Positions 1 through 7,580 of a stretch of DNA of 35,663 nt are shown piece after piece. Numbering within the stretch: position 1 is the stretch's first letter; each line of letters opens with the position of its first letter. The stretch is taken from assembly GCA_902590115.1 (NCBI GenBank), contig CACIVM010000006.1, positions 1-35,663 of the forward strand, read 5' to 3'. The position numbers and the translations under genes are program-made. The stretch is from an uncultured Pelagibacteraceae bacterium (GTDB lineage: Bacteria; Pseudomonadota; Alphaproteobacteria; Pelagibacterales; Pelagibacteraceae). Under the pieces are notes generated by a model. The model was given only the letters and a program-made list of their open reading frames with translations. It had not been told where the DNA came from and did no database searches.

Positions 1-95
1 GATCATTGTCTAGATCAGAAAGAGTGGCTAAATACAACAGATTATTACGTATCGAAGAAGAACTTGGAAATCAAAGTAAAATGGCTAAAGTGTAA
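1..95 (+). CDS. eno: Enolase, 3' end (partial)
   Basis: Reading from base 3, the frame encodes 30 residues ending in TAA at 93-95. They include SLSRSERVAKYNRLLRIEEE, the conserved C-terminal segment of enolase, which converts 2-phosphoglycerate to phosphoenolpyruvate in lower glycolysis. Most of the gene lies outside the window. ftsB begins 2 nt downstream, and eno-ftsB is a usual alphaproteobacterial order, which supports the call. The fragment is short, but the sequence is distinctive. Confidence 0.9.
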   Translation, partial: SLSRSERVAKYNRLLRIEEELGNQSKMAKV

Positions 96-97
96 TT

Positions 98-403
98 ATG
101 AAAATTTTGAATTTTTTTAAATTAAGAAAGTTTTTACTATTTAATATAGTCCTCTCGTTGTATATTGCGACTAATTTAATAGGTGGCGAAAGAGGTATTT
201 TGTCGTATTTTGAAAAATTAAATTATTTAGAAAAAATTAAAAAAGAGGAGAAAATGTTAAACAGTCAGCTTAATAAAATCGAGACGAAAAACAAATTATT
301 ATCAGATGATCTTGATGTAGATTTTGTGGATACACTTTATAGAGAGAAACTTAAATTTGGAAAGCCAGGGGAAATTATAATAAAATTAGACAATGAAAAA
401 TAA
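98..403 (+). CDS. ftsB: FtsB/DivIC-family septum formation initiator
   Basis: This is a 101-residue protein with a short cytoplasmic N-terminus, one membrane segment at about residues 12-28, and then a charged stretch at about 38-70 with coiled-coil character (repeated K/E/L). That is the build of FtsB, a small bitopic division protein which with FtsL and FtsQ connects the divisome to septal peptidoglycan synthesis. The length is normal for the family. It starts 2 nt after eno and its last 11 nt overlap lipA, so translation of the two is probably coupled. Sequence similarity in this family is low, so the call rests on topology and the eno neighbour. Confidence 0.8.
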   Translation: MKILNFFKLRKFLLFNIVLSLYIATNLIGGERGILSYFEKLNYLEKIKKEEKMLNSQLNKIETKNKLLSDDLDVDFVDTLYREKLKFGKPGEIIIKLDNEK

Positions 404-1340
404 AGATCTTAGACATCCTGAAAAGATTAATAAACCAACAAATCCTTTAAAAAAAAAACCTTACTGGATAAGATCTAAAATTGTAAATTCTCAAATTTTT
501 TTTCAAACAAAGCAAGTTGTTAATCAAAACAACCTGGTAACAGTTTGTCAGGAAGCAAATTGTCCTAATATTACTGAATGCTGGAGCAAAAAACATGCAA
601 CTTTTATGATAATGGGTGATACATGCACAAGAGCTTGTGCTTTCTGTGACGTAAAAACTGGAAAGCCAAAAAAACTTGACATATTTGAACCAGCAAAAAT
701 ATCTAAAGCGGTTCAAAAACTAAAATTAAAACATGTCGTAATTACATCTGTAGATAGAGATGATCTTGAAGATGGTGGCTCTGAACACTTTTTTAAAGTT
801 GTTTGCGCTGTGAGAGAAAAAAATCCTGATACTTCAATAGAAGTTCTAACACCTGATTTTTTAAGAAAAGGAGAGGCTTATAAAAAAATTTTAAATGCAG
901 ATATTGATGTTTTTAATCATAATATCGAAACTGTTCCTCGATTGTACCTAAAAGTAAGACCTGGGGCTAGGTATTTTTCCTCATTAGATCTTTTAAAGAA
1001 TGCCAAAAAATATAATAAGAAAATTTTTACTAAATCTGGAATTATGGTTGGTTTAGGAGAAAGTAAAGATGAGATAATTCAAGTGATGGATGATTTAAGA
1101 TCTGCAGATGTAGATTTTATTACTTTAGGTCAATATTTACAACCCTCGCAAAAACATCATCCTTTAAGTAGGTATTATGACCCTAATGAATTTAAAGAAT
1201 TTGAATTAATTGCAAAAACTAAAGGATTCTTGTTAGTTTCTTCCTCTCCTTTGACTAGATCCTCTTATCATGCAGATGAAGATTTCAAAAAATTACAGGA
1301 TACAAGAAATAAAAATCTTGAATGTCTTCAGCGTCAATAA
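393..1340 (+). CDS. lipA: Lipoyl synthase
   Basis: This 315-residue radical SAM enzyme inserts two sulfurs into octanoyl groups on lipoyl domains of the 2-oxoacid dehydrogenases and glycine cleavage H protein. Both iron-sulfur motifs are visible. The auxiliary cluster is C52-x4-C57-x5-C63 and the radical SAM cluster is C78-x3-C82-x2-C85 (CTRACAFC). The C-terminal RSSYHADE is the conserved block whose serine ligates the auxiliary cluster. Length is normal. The ATG lies 11 nt inside ftsB and the 3' end overlaps the next gene by 19 nt. In many alphaproteobacteria the pyruvate dehydrogenase genes sit between ftsB and lipA; here they are absent. Confidence 0.97.
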   Translation: MKNKDLRHPEKINKPTNPLKKKPYWIRSKIVNSQIFFQTKQVVNQNNLVTVCQEANCPNITECWSKKHATFMIMGDTCTRACAFCDVKTGKPKKLDIFEPAKISKAVQKLKLKHVVITSVDRDDLEDGGSEHFFKVVCAVREKNPDTSIEVLTPDFLRKGEAYKKILNADIDVFNHNIETVPRLYLKVRPGARYFSSLDLLKNAKKYNKKIFTKSGIMVGLGESKDEIIQVMDDLRSADVDFITLGQYLQPSQKHHPLSRYYDPNEFKEFELIAKTKGFLLVSSSPLTRSSYHADEDFKKLQDTRNKNLECLQRQ

Positions 1341-1765
1341 AAAAAATAATTTCTTGTAAAAAAAAAGATTTAATTAAAATGGTTTTAGATATTGAAAAAT
1401 ATCCAGAATTTGTACCCTGGTGTTTGGAAGGTAAAATTTTAGAAAAAAGAGACAGTGAAGATATATTACAGTTAAAGGGAAACTTAAAAGTAGGAAAAAA
1501 AATTCTTAATGAAACGTACACAAGTTTAATAATTTATCATAAAAATATTGATAAGATTATGGTAACCAATATAGACGGTCCATTAAAATATTTAGAAAAT
1601 GAATGGACTTTTAAGGAAATTAACAATGCAACCCAATTAGAGTTTAAAATTGATTTTGAATTAAAAAACAATTTTTTAAATAAAATTATGCAAAAATCTT
1701 TTAATTTTGGACTTGAAAAAATTGCTGACTCTTTTGAAAAAAGGGCATTCGAACTCTATAAATGA
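1322..1765 (+). CDS. ratA: RatA/COQ10-like START-domain protein
   Basis: This 147-residue protein belongs to the polyketide cyclase/START family that includes mitochondrial Coq10 (a ubiquinone-binding chaperone) and E. coli RatA. The hallmark is the block [12 protein letters not shown] at about residues 22-33. A helix-grip fold is expected, with [16 protein letters not shown] as the C-terminal helix. The ATG lies 19 nt inside lipA and the start matches the family's N-terminus. Following lipA is its usual place in alphaproteobacteria, where a ubiquinone-binding role is more likely than a toxin role. That functional choice is inference. Its stop abuts the stop of the convergent gene. Confidence 0.88.
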   Translation: MSSASIKKIISCKKKDLIKMVLDIEKYPEFVPWCLEGKILEKRDSEDILQLKGNLKVGKKILNETYTSLIIYHKNIDKIMVTNIDGPLKYLENEWTFKEINNATQLEFKIDFELKNNFLNKIMQKSFNFGLEKIADSFEKRAFELYK

Positions 1766-2029
1766 TTAATTAGGGGCGTTTAACTCAGATTTAAGTTTTT
1801 TAATAAAAGTAGATAAAATCTTCCTTTCATCCTCATCAAGAATTTTATCTTTTTTGTTTGCTGTTTCGATCTCCTCTTTTATTTTCTCAACTATTTCTTC
1901 TCTGGATTTTTTATCTGTTAAAGACATAATTTTATCCTCATAACCTCTAATGATTTGACCTATTGTTAATTTAAAAACTACAATTATAGCTATTATCACG
2001 ATGATAGTTTTATATAAAAATAACTTCAT
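1766..2029 (-). CDS. Small single-pass membrane protein of unknown function
   Basis: This 87-residue protein has one hydrophobic segment at about residues 4-22. A Lys/Glu-rich tail follows (residues about 32-80) that looks helical and possibly coiled coil, with several acidic residues at DEDE. I do not recognise a named family. It lies 9 nt downstream of the glycosyltransferase gene on the same strand, so the two are probably co-transcribed. A small partner of that membrane enzyme is possible but unproven. The TAA at 1766-1768 directly abuts the convergent START-domain gene. Compact coding, a clean hydrophobic N-terminus and operon placement support it as a real gene. Confidence 0.6.
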   Translation of the reverse strand: MKLFLYKTIIVIIAIIVVFKLTIGQIIRGYEDKIMSLTDKKSREEIVEKIKEEIETANKKDKILDEDERKILSTFIKKLKSELNAPN

Positions 2030-2038
2030 AATTAATAA

Positions 2039-3526
2039 TTACTCCAATCCTTTTTTTTTGTAAATCGAATTTACCGGTATTCCATCAACTTTAATTTCAT
2101 AAAGCAAATAATAGTTATCTAAGATATCTTGACTCGGTTTTTCTGCTTTCCACGAGTAATGTGTGTCTACTAAATAATCAGAATTTTCAAAATTATCCAT
2201 AATATAAATTCTTTCTCGTTGTTTCTTTTTTAAAATCTTTTTGCTCAAACGTAAATCAGAGGTACTTACTGACATAACCTTTATATCGCCATTATCAATA
2301 TTTATTAAAAATTCCAAAGCTTGCTTGTTAGATAATCCCCAATAATCCATTTCAAATTTTTTATTAAAATTCTTACTTGCTAAAATATTAAAATATACAT
2401 TCTGGTATGGATGATTTTTGATCATCCAATACATTGTTGGAAAAATTGAAAGTATTAAAATTATATTTAAAATTTTTTGTTTTTTTGATTTAAAAAATAA
2501 ATTTAATCTATAAATACCAGTTATTGAAATAAGTATAAATAAAGGGTAAGTAAAATATAGATGTCTCCAATCGTTATATCTTAACATTCCAATTTCTACA
2601 AATATTAATACTGGAATTATCCAGCTAAAAAGAAAAAATACATCTTCTAGTTCTTTATCACCTCTCCATAGATCTTTATAAGAGTTGTTTTGATCAATTT
2701 CAAACAATCTTCTAAAAAATCTCAGAGCAATAATAAAAAAACCAAGAATAAAAAAAAGCAAGTAGGGTATTGGGGTACTGATTAAAATCCAAATAATATG
2801 ATAGTGCCATGGAACTTCAGTAATGAAAAAAAATTCTCCTAAATAAAAAACATAAATCTTTAGAAAATGATCTTTTAAAAAATTAAATATTTCAGATATA
2901 CTTAATAATGTATTTTCCCATAATACTGGTGAAAGAATTATTGAAAATATAATTAAAAAAATATAAAAAATCAGAAAATTTATAAGATTGCGAATACTGG
3001 CCTTATCTTGTCTTAGAAAATAAATAATAAAAAAAATTGATGAAAGTAGTGGGAAGATTATTCCTAAAATACGTAAATTTATCATTAAAGAATAAATAAA
3101 AGAAAGTATTATACTATTTAATAGATTATCATTTTTTATAAACTTAAATGTGAATGTAAGGCTGATAATTAATAAAGACATAAATATTATGTCTTTACTA
3201 TTATAAAAACTATTAGCAAAAATCCTAGGACTCAAAATCAAAAATAAACAACCAATTAATGCAAGGGAAACCGAGTTATATTTTTTTTTAATTAATCTAT
3301 AAAAAAAATAAACTGAAGTATAAAATATTGCGAAGGTTGAAAAATGTCTTAACAAAAAATAATTTCTACTATCCTTGATGTTAAACACATACTCTATCAA
3401 TGACATAGGAAAATCAAAAACTATACCTGAGGTTGATATCTCATCTCTTGGATGAGCCTCAGAATTATTTTCAATAATTTTGTTAATTTCAAAAACCAAA
3501 TTATCTAAAGAGAAAAAATTTCCCAC
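2039..3526 (-). CDS. GT-C-fold polytopic membrane glycosyltransferase (GT39/PMT-like), N-terminus frameshifted
   Basis: This stretch encodes 495 residues from a GTG at 3524-3526, with about ten hydrophobic segments and a soluble C-terminal tail after about residue 370. The layout matches lipid-linked-sugar glycosyltransferases of the PMT/GT39 superfamily, which move a sugar from a polyprenyl-phosphate donor to a target at the outer face of the inner membrane. The GTG is probably not the real start. Reading upstream in frame adds about 38 more codons that complete a first membrane segment and the acidic loop DYGISIDED typical of these enzymes. No ATG, GTG or TTG occurs before an in-frame TAG at 3641-3643. 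The substrate is unknown. It is divergent from the gmhA-like gene, which suggests a role in the neighbouring surface-sugar pathway. Confidence 0.72.
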   Translation of the reverse strand: MGNFFSLDNLVFEINKIIENNSEAHPRDEISTSGIVFDFPMSLIEYVFNIKDSRNYFLLRHFSTFAIFYTSVYFFYRLIKKKYNSVSLALIGCLFLILSPRIFANSFYNSKDIIFMSLLIISLTFTFKFIKNDNLLNSIILSFIYSLMINLRILGIIFPLLSSIFFIIYFLRQDKASIRNLINFLIFYIFLIIFSIILSPVLWENTLLSISEIFNFLKDHFLKIYVFYLGEFFFITEVPWHYHIIWILISTPIPYLLFFILGFFIIALRFFRRLFEIDQNNSYKDLWRGDKELEDVFFLFSWIIPVLIFVEIGMLRYNDWRHLYFTYPLFILISITGIYRLNLFFKSKKQKILNIILILSIFPTMYWMIKNHPYQNVYFNILASKNFNKKFEMDYWGLSNKQALEFLINIDNGDIKVMSVSTSDLRLSKKILKKKQRERIYIMDNFENSDYLVDTHYSWKAEKPSQDILDNYYLLYEIKVDGIPVNSIYKKKGLE

Positions 3527-3648
3527 AGTTTCAATTGATAAAAATCCAACGATTCTTAAATTATCCTCATCAATCGAAATTCCATAATCTTCAAACGCCG
3601 CAATACCAATTAAAAAAAAATGATAAAAAAAATAAAAAAACTATACAT
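3527..3648 (-). other. Out-of-frame N-terminal coding segment of the GT-C glycosyltransferase, with homopolymer frameshift
   Basis: On the minus strand an ATG at 3646-3648 begins MYSFFIFFIIFF and then stops at TAA inside a T9 tract (A9 at 3612-3620 on the plus strand). Adding one T there, or in the neighbouring T8 or T7 runs (3625-3632, 3634-3640), carries the frame into LIGIAAFEDYGISIDED and straight on to the GTG at 3526. The repaired protein would be about 536 residues with a normal signal anchor. A sequencing or assembly error, a true mutation, slippage-rescued expression, or phase variation would all look like this. Confidence 0.7.
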
Positions 3649-3766
3649 TTTTCAAGGGTTATATATTTCATATTTTGATAGATTTAGAAAAATTATATTA
3701 TATGTAAAGATATATAAAAGATATAATTATTTATTATTCAATTTTTGTGATATTAATCAAAATTCA
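3649..3766. promoter_or_regulatory. Divergent intergenic region between the GT-C gene and the gmhA-like gene
   Basis: This is 118 nt between the repaired start of the reverse-strand glycosyltransferase and the chosen ATG of the gmhA-like gene. It is almost entirely A/T, with many TATA-like hexamers, so I cannot single out a -10/-35 pair. No strong Shine-Dalgarno is visible for either gene. It must carry the promoters for both transcription units if the genes are expressed. That is inference from gene orientation. Confidence 0.35.
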
Positions 3767-4357
3767 ATGAAAAAAAAAATTAACGATGAAAACTTTGTTA
3801 GAGATTATCTTAACGACTTCTCAATATCGCTTCTTCCTAATAAAGAAATAGTTGATAAAATAATTCAAGTAAAAAATATCTTGCAGAAAACATCAAATCG
3901 TAATGGAAAAGTTTTAATATTTGGCAATGGAGGAAGTGCAGCTATATCAAGCCATGTAAGCATAGATTTAACAAAAAACGCAAAGTTAAGAACGGTAAAT
4001 TTTAATGAAGCTGATCTCATAACATGTTTTTCCAACGATTATGGTTACGAAAGGTGGGTCGAAAAAGCCATAGATTTTTATGGCGATAAAAAAGACTCAT
4101 TAATAATAATTTCGTCAAGCGGTAAATCTCAAAATATGATTAATGCATGCAAAATAGCAAAGAAGAAAAAAATATCTGATATTATAAGTTTTACAGGTCA
4201 TACAAGGAATAGCCCTGTAGCAAATTTATCTACTATAAATTTTTGGGTAGATAGCAAAGCCTATAATTTTATCGAGAATACCCATCAAGTTTGGTTGCTT
4301 ACTATTTGCGATTTGATAATAGGAAAAAGAGAGTATCCTGCTACTGACAAGAAATAA
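3767..4357 (+). CDS. gmhA: GmhA-like sedoheptulose-7-phosphate isomerase (SIS domain)
   Basis: From the ATG at 3767 this is a 196-residue single SIS domain, the length of GmhA. It would isomerise sedoheptulose 7-phosphate to D-glycero-D-manno-heptose 7-phosphate, the first step of ADP- or GDP-heptose synthesis. Sugar-phosphate motifs are GNGGSAAISSH and SSSGKSQNMINA. The frame is open back to 3620, but that stretch gives 49 residues of low-complexity K/Y/I sequence with no SIS homology, so the internal ATG is preferred. The hddA-like kinase follows 12 nt later, and the remaining heptose steps are encoded at 11798-12994. A generic SIS phosphoheptose isomerase acting on a related ketose phosphate remains possible. 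Confidence 0.85.
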   Translation: MKKKINDENFVRDYLNDFSISLLPNKEIVDKIIQVKNILQKTSNRNGKVLIFGNGGSAAISSHVSIDLTKNAKLRTVNFNEADLITCFSNDYGYERWVEKAIDFYGDKKDSLIIISSSGKSQNMINACKIAKKKKISDIISFTGHTRNSPVANLSTINFWVDSKAYNFIENTHQVWLLTICDLIIGKREYPATDKK

Positions 4358-4369
4358 TAAAATTTAATT

Positions 4370-5356
4370 ATGATAATTACAAAAACACCTTATAGAATAT
4401 CTTTCTTTGGTGGGGGAAGTGACTATCCTCAATGGTATAATAAATATAATGGTTTAGTTTTGTCTACAACGATTGATAAGCACATTTATATCTCTTGTAG
4501 ATTTTTACCTAGCTTTTTCAAACATAAATACAGGATCGTATGGTCAAAAATTGAGAATGTTAAAAAGATTAATCAGATAAAACATAAAGCAGTAAGAGGA
4601 TTACTAAATCATTACAAAATCAAAAATGGACTTGAAATACATTACGATGGGGATCTACCTGCTAGAAGTGGTATGGGTTCAAGTTCGACATTTACAGTTG
4701 GTTTGACAAAAGCTTTATTAGAAATAAAAAAACATAAATTATCAAGTTTAAATATAGCTAAAAAGGCGATAGATTTTGAACAAAATATTATGGGCGAAGC
4801 AGTCGGTTCGCAGGACCAAATAGCCGCTTCTTTAGGAGGTTTTAACAAAATAAGTTTTAAAAAAAATAACAAATTTACGGTCAGTAAAATTAAAAAAACA
4901 AAAAGAGTAAAAAAATTAGAAAATAATTTAATTTTAATTTATTCTGGTATTCAAAGAACCGCTCAATATATTGCATCCAGTTATATCCAAAAGCTCACAA
5001 GATCAAAAAAAAAGTATATTGAAAAAATTGTAAAATTTGTGGATGACGGTTTTGATATTATTAATGGAGGTGATCTTGATGATTTTGGTAGACTTCTTCA
5101 CGAGAGTTGGTTGCTAAAAAAAAAATTATCTTCTAATATTACTAACAAAAAGATAAATAATTTATATAATTACGCAATTGAAAACGGTGCTCTTGGCGGT
5201 AAATTGTTGGGTGCAGGAGGCGGAGGTTTCTTATTAATGTATATGAAAAAGAAATACAGGAAAAAATTTTTTAACAACAACAAAAACATTGTAAACGTCC
5301 CTTTAAAATTCTCTGATAAAGGTTCAGAGGTTATATTTAAAAATTTTGAAAAATAA
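4370..5356 (+). CDS. hddA: GHMP kinase, HddA-like D-glycero-D-manno-heptose 7-phosphate kinase
   Basis: This 328-residue GHMP-family sugar kinase would form D-glycero-alpha-D-manno-heptose 1,7-bisphosphate. The N-terminal substrate block is TPYRISFFGGGSDYP. The ATP loop is PARSGMGSSS from residue 97. VGSQDQIAASLGGFN is typical of HddA and its close relatives, and the C-terminal glycine motif is GGKLLGAGGGGF near residue 275. Length is normal. The two flanking genes lie 12 nt upstream and 2 nt downstream, so it belongs to one operon. The family also contains fucose and other sugar kinases; the isomerase neighbour and the HddC-GmhB fusion in the same cluster favour heptose. Confidence 0.87.
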   Translation: MIITKTPYRISFFGGGSDYPQWYNKYNGLVLSTTIDKHIYISCRFLPSFFKHKYRIVWSKIENVKKINQIKHKAVRGLLNHYKIKNGLEIHYDGDLPARSGMGSSSTFTVGLTKALLEIKKHKLSSLNIAKKAIDFEQNIMGEAVGSQDQIAASLGGFNKISFKKNNKFTVSKIKKTKRVKKLENNLILIYSGIQRTAQYIASSYIQKLTRSKKKYIEKIVKFVDDGFDIINGGDLDDFGRLLHESWLLKKKLSSNITNKKINNLYNYAIENGALGGKLLGAGGGGFLLMYMKKKYRKKFFNNNKNIVNVPLKFSDKGSEVIFKNFEK

Positions 5357-5358
5357 AA

Positions 5359-6549
5359 ATGAAACTTAATCATAAATTAATGCATAATAACTTTACTTCC
5401 TCTGACTTCAGTGATGTAAAAAAACTTTTGTCAAAAAAAAATGTAATTCTAACACAATCAAAACAGGTAGAGCTGTTTGAAAAAAAATGGTCCAAATGGC
5501 TAGGTGTAAAATATTCAATATTTGTTAATTCTGGATCAACATCTAATTATCTATCAATAAAGGCATTAAAGTTATTGAAAAATAGTAAAAAAAAAAATGA
5601 AATTATTGTTCCTGCTCTTACATGGATATCTGATATAAGCTCAGTCATTCTAAATCAATTTAAACCAATATTTGTTGATATTAATAAAGAAACACTCTCA
5701 ATGGATTATGAGCAGGTTAAAAGAAAAATTAACAAAAAAACATTAGCTATATTTGTCACACACGCCCAGGGATTTAGTGGTTTAGACTCAAGACTGCTTA
5801 AATTAGTTCAAAAAAGAAAAATTATATTGATAGAAGACGTTTGCGAAAGTCACGGAGCTAAATACAAAAGTAAAAAATTAGGTTCATTTGGATTAATTTC
5901 AAATTTCTCTTTTTACTACGCTCATCACCTAACAACCATTGAAGGCGGAATGATATGTACCAATGATAAACGTTTATATGAAATTTTAAGGATGCTTAGG
6001 TCACACGGGATGCTAAGAGAGGCTAAAGATAAAAAATTTAAAAATAGAATGATAAAAAAATATAAACAGCTATCTCCTCAATTCATTTTTTTGTACCCAA
6101 CATTAAATTTTAGAAATAATGAGATAGGTGCTACTATAGGCTTAAGCCAATTAAAAAAATTAAATCAAAATAATGAAAACAGGACAAAAAATTTTAAATA
6201 TTTTTTAAAAAATATTGACCCAAATAAGTATTGGACTAATTTTGCAGTAAACGGCAGCTGTAATTACGCGTTTCCATTAGTCTTAAAAACTAAAAATTTA
6301 AAAAAAAGAGATTTATTTGAGAAAAAACTTAAATTAGCCAATATAGAATTCAGGAGAGGTAACGCAGGGGGAGGAAATCAAATTAGACAACCTTATCTTC
6401 AAGATTACGTAAAAAATATAAACCTCAAAAACTTTAAAAATGTCGAGCACATACACAGTTTTGGATACTATATCGGGAACTATCCGGCATTAAAAAAAGA
6501 TAAGATATTTAAAATTTGTAAATATTTGAATTCTATAGACTTTTTATAA
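5359..6549 (+). CDS. DegT/StrS-fold PLP enzyme with His in place of Lys: ColD-like 3-dehydrase
   Basis: This 396-residue fold-type I PLP protein belongs to the DegT/DnrJ/EryC1/StrS family. The position that forms the internal aldimine is normally Lys (pattern FSFxxxK). Here it is His189 in FSFYYAHHLTTIEGG. The Asp that contacts the pyridine nitrogen is D160 (IEDVCESHGA). A His at this site is known from ColD (His188, GDP-4-keto-6-deoxymannose 3-dehydrase) and E1/RfbH-type dehydrases, which remove the C3 hydroxyl rather than transaminate. Length is close to ColD, and the E1-type [2Fe-2S] cysteine set is not seen. It should therefore make a 4-keto-3-deoxy sugar nucleotide, probably GDP-linked. 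The substrate (hexose or heptose) is unknown. The 4,6-dehydratase that would feed it starts 1 nt downstream. Confidence 0.82.
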   Translation: MKLNHKLMHNNFTSSDFSDVKKLLSKKNVILTQSKQVELFEKKWSKWLGVKYSIFVNSGSTSNYLSIKALKLLKNSKKKNEIIVPALTWISDISSVILNQFKPIFVDINKETLSMDYEQVKRKINKKTLAIFVTHAQGFSGLDSRLLKLVQKRKIILIEDVCESHGAKYKSKKLGSFGLISNFSFYYAHHLTTIEGGMICTNDKRLYEILRMLRSHGMLREAKDKKFKNRMIKKYKQLSPQFIFLYPTLNFRNNEIGATIGLSQLKKLNQNNENRTKNFKYFLKNIDPNKYWTNFAVNGSCNYAFPLVLKTKNLKKRDLFEKKLKLANIEFRRGNAGGGNQIRQPYLQDYVKNINLKNFKNVEHIHSFGYYIGNYPALKKDKIFKICKYLNSIDFL

Positions 6550-6550
6550 A

Positions 6551-7528
6551 ATGAAACACATTAAAAGAAATTTTAAAAGATGTTTAATTACAGGTATAGC
6601 TGGTTCAGGAGGAAGTTATTTAGCAGATTTTATTCTTAAAAAAGATAAAAAGATAAAGATCTATGGGTTTTATAGATCTGATAGATACAAAAAGATTCTT
6701 CAGAAGAAATTTGGAAAAAAAAGGCTATTTTTTTATAAAATTGATCTTAACAATTTTAAAAAAGTAAAAAAATTATTAAAAATATTAAAACCTGATTTAA
6801 TTTTTAATTTGGCCTCTGATGCTGATGTTAGAAAATCCTTTGATATTCCAAGGAAGTTTATCAATAATAATCATAATTCTACATTGAATCTTTTAGAAGC
6901 GATTAGAGTAAACAAACTTAAATCTTTATTCATTCATTGTAGCACTTCTGAAGTTTATGGAATTGTTGCGAAGAAAGAGACTCCAATCAAAGAAAGTCAA
7001 AATATGAGACCGGTTAGTCCATATGCGGTTTCTAAATCATTTCAAGATCTTTCAGCACAACTTTATCATCAAATATACGGACTTAATATAATCATTACAA
7101 GAATGTTTACATACAATAATCCTAGGCGCTTAAATCTATTTCAATCGTCTTTTGCATCTCAAATTGCAAAGATTGAAAAAGGTAAACAAAAAATTTTATT
7201 TCATGGTAACTTAAATAGCATTAGAACTTATTTAGACTTAAACGATGCTATCAATGCTTATTGGCTTACTGCAAAAAAAGGAAGAGTCGGTGAGATTTAT
7301 AATATTGGTGGAAATAAATCAATTAAAGTTGGAGATGTTCTTAAAAAATTATTAAAATTTTCCGATAAAAAAATCATATATAAAATAGATAAAAAATTAT
7401 TAAGAACAAAGGATGTAACTTTACAAATTCCATCTACCACAAAATTTAGAAACCATACAAAATGGAAATCTAAGACTAGCTTAGATAATTCGCTATTAAA
7501 CCTTCTAAATGAATTTAGAAATAGTTAA
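6551..7528 (+). CDS. Gmd-like GDP-sugar 4,6-dehydratase (extended SDR)
   Basis: This 325-residue extended short-chain dehydrogenase starts with an NAD(P) loop, TGIAGSGGSYLADF, shaped like that of GDP-mannose 4,6-dehydratase (TGxxGxxGSYLA). The catalytic set has the dehydratase form: STSEVYG, with the Thr-x-Glu pair that distinguishes 4,6-dehydratases from epimerases, then SPYAVSKSFQDL with the Tyr-x3-Lys pair. The C-terminal RTYLDLNDAINAYW block also matches the Gmd group. It should convert a GDP-sugar to the 4-keto-6-deoxy form. Because the cluster encodes GDP-heptose synthesis, GDP-heptose (as for WcbK/DmhA) is as likely a substrate as GDP-mannose. A 52-nt gap precedes the next gene. Confidence 0.8.
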   Translation: MKHIKRNFKRCLITGIAGSGGSYLADFILKKDKKIKIYGFYRSDRYKKILQKKFGKKRLFFYKIDLNNFKKVKKLLKILKPDLIFNLASDADVRKSFDIPRKFINNNHNSTLNLLEAIRVNKLKSLFIHCSTSEVYGIVAKKETPIKESQNMRPVSPYAVSKSFQDLSAQLYHQIYGLNIIITRMFTYNNPRRLNLFQSSFASQIAKIEKGKQKILFHGNLNSIRTYLDLNDAINAYWLTAKKGRVGEIYNIGGNKSIKVGDVLKKLLKFSDKKIIYKIDKKLLRTKDVTLQIPSTTKFRNHTKWKSKTSLDNSLLNLLNEFRNS

Positions 7529-7580
7529 TTTTTAATATAAAAGAACTAGAATTTTTTATTAAATAATATAAAAATGTAAA

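Noticed and set aside
447-716. Minus-strand frame across lipA
   Set aside because: Antisense of the lipA iron-sulfur motifs, with no independent coding signs.
3620-3766. N-terminal extension of the gmhA-like protein by 49 residues
   Set aside because: The added residues are low-complexity K/Y/I without SIS similarity and overlap the start of the divergent gene; ATG 3767 gives the family's normal 196-residue length.
5359-6549. Annotation as a sugar aminotransferase
   Set aside because: The Schiff-base Lys is replaced by His189, which fits C3 dehydrases instead.
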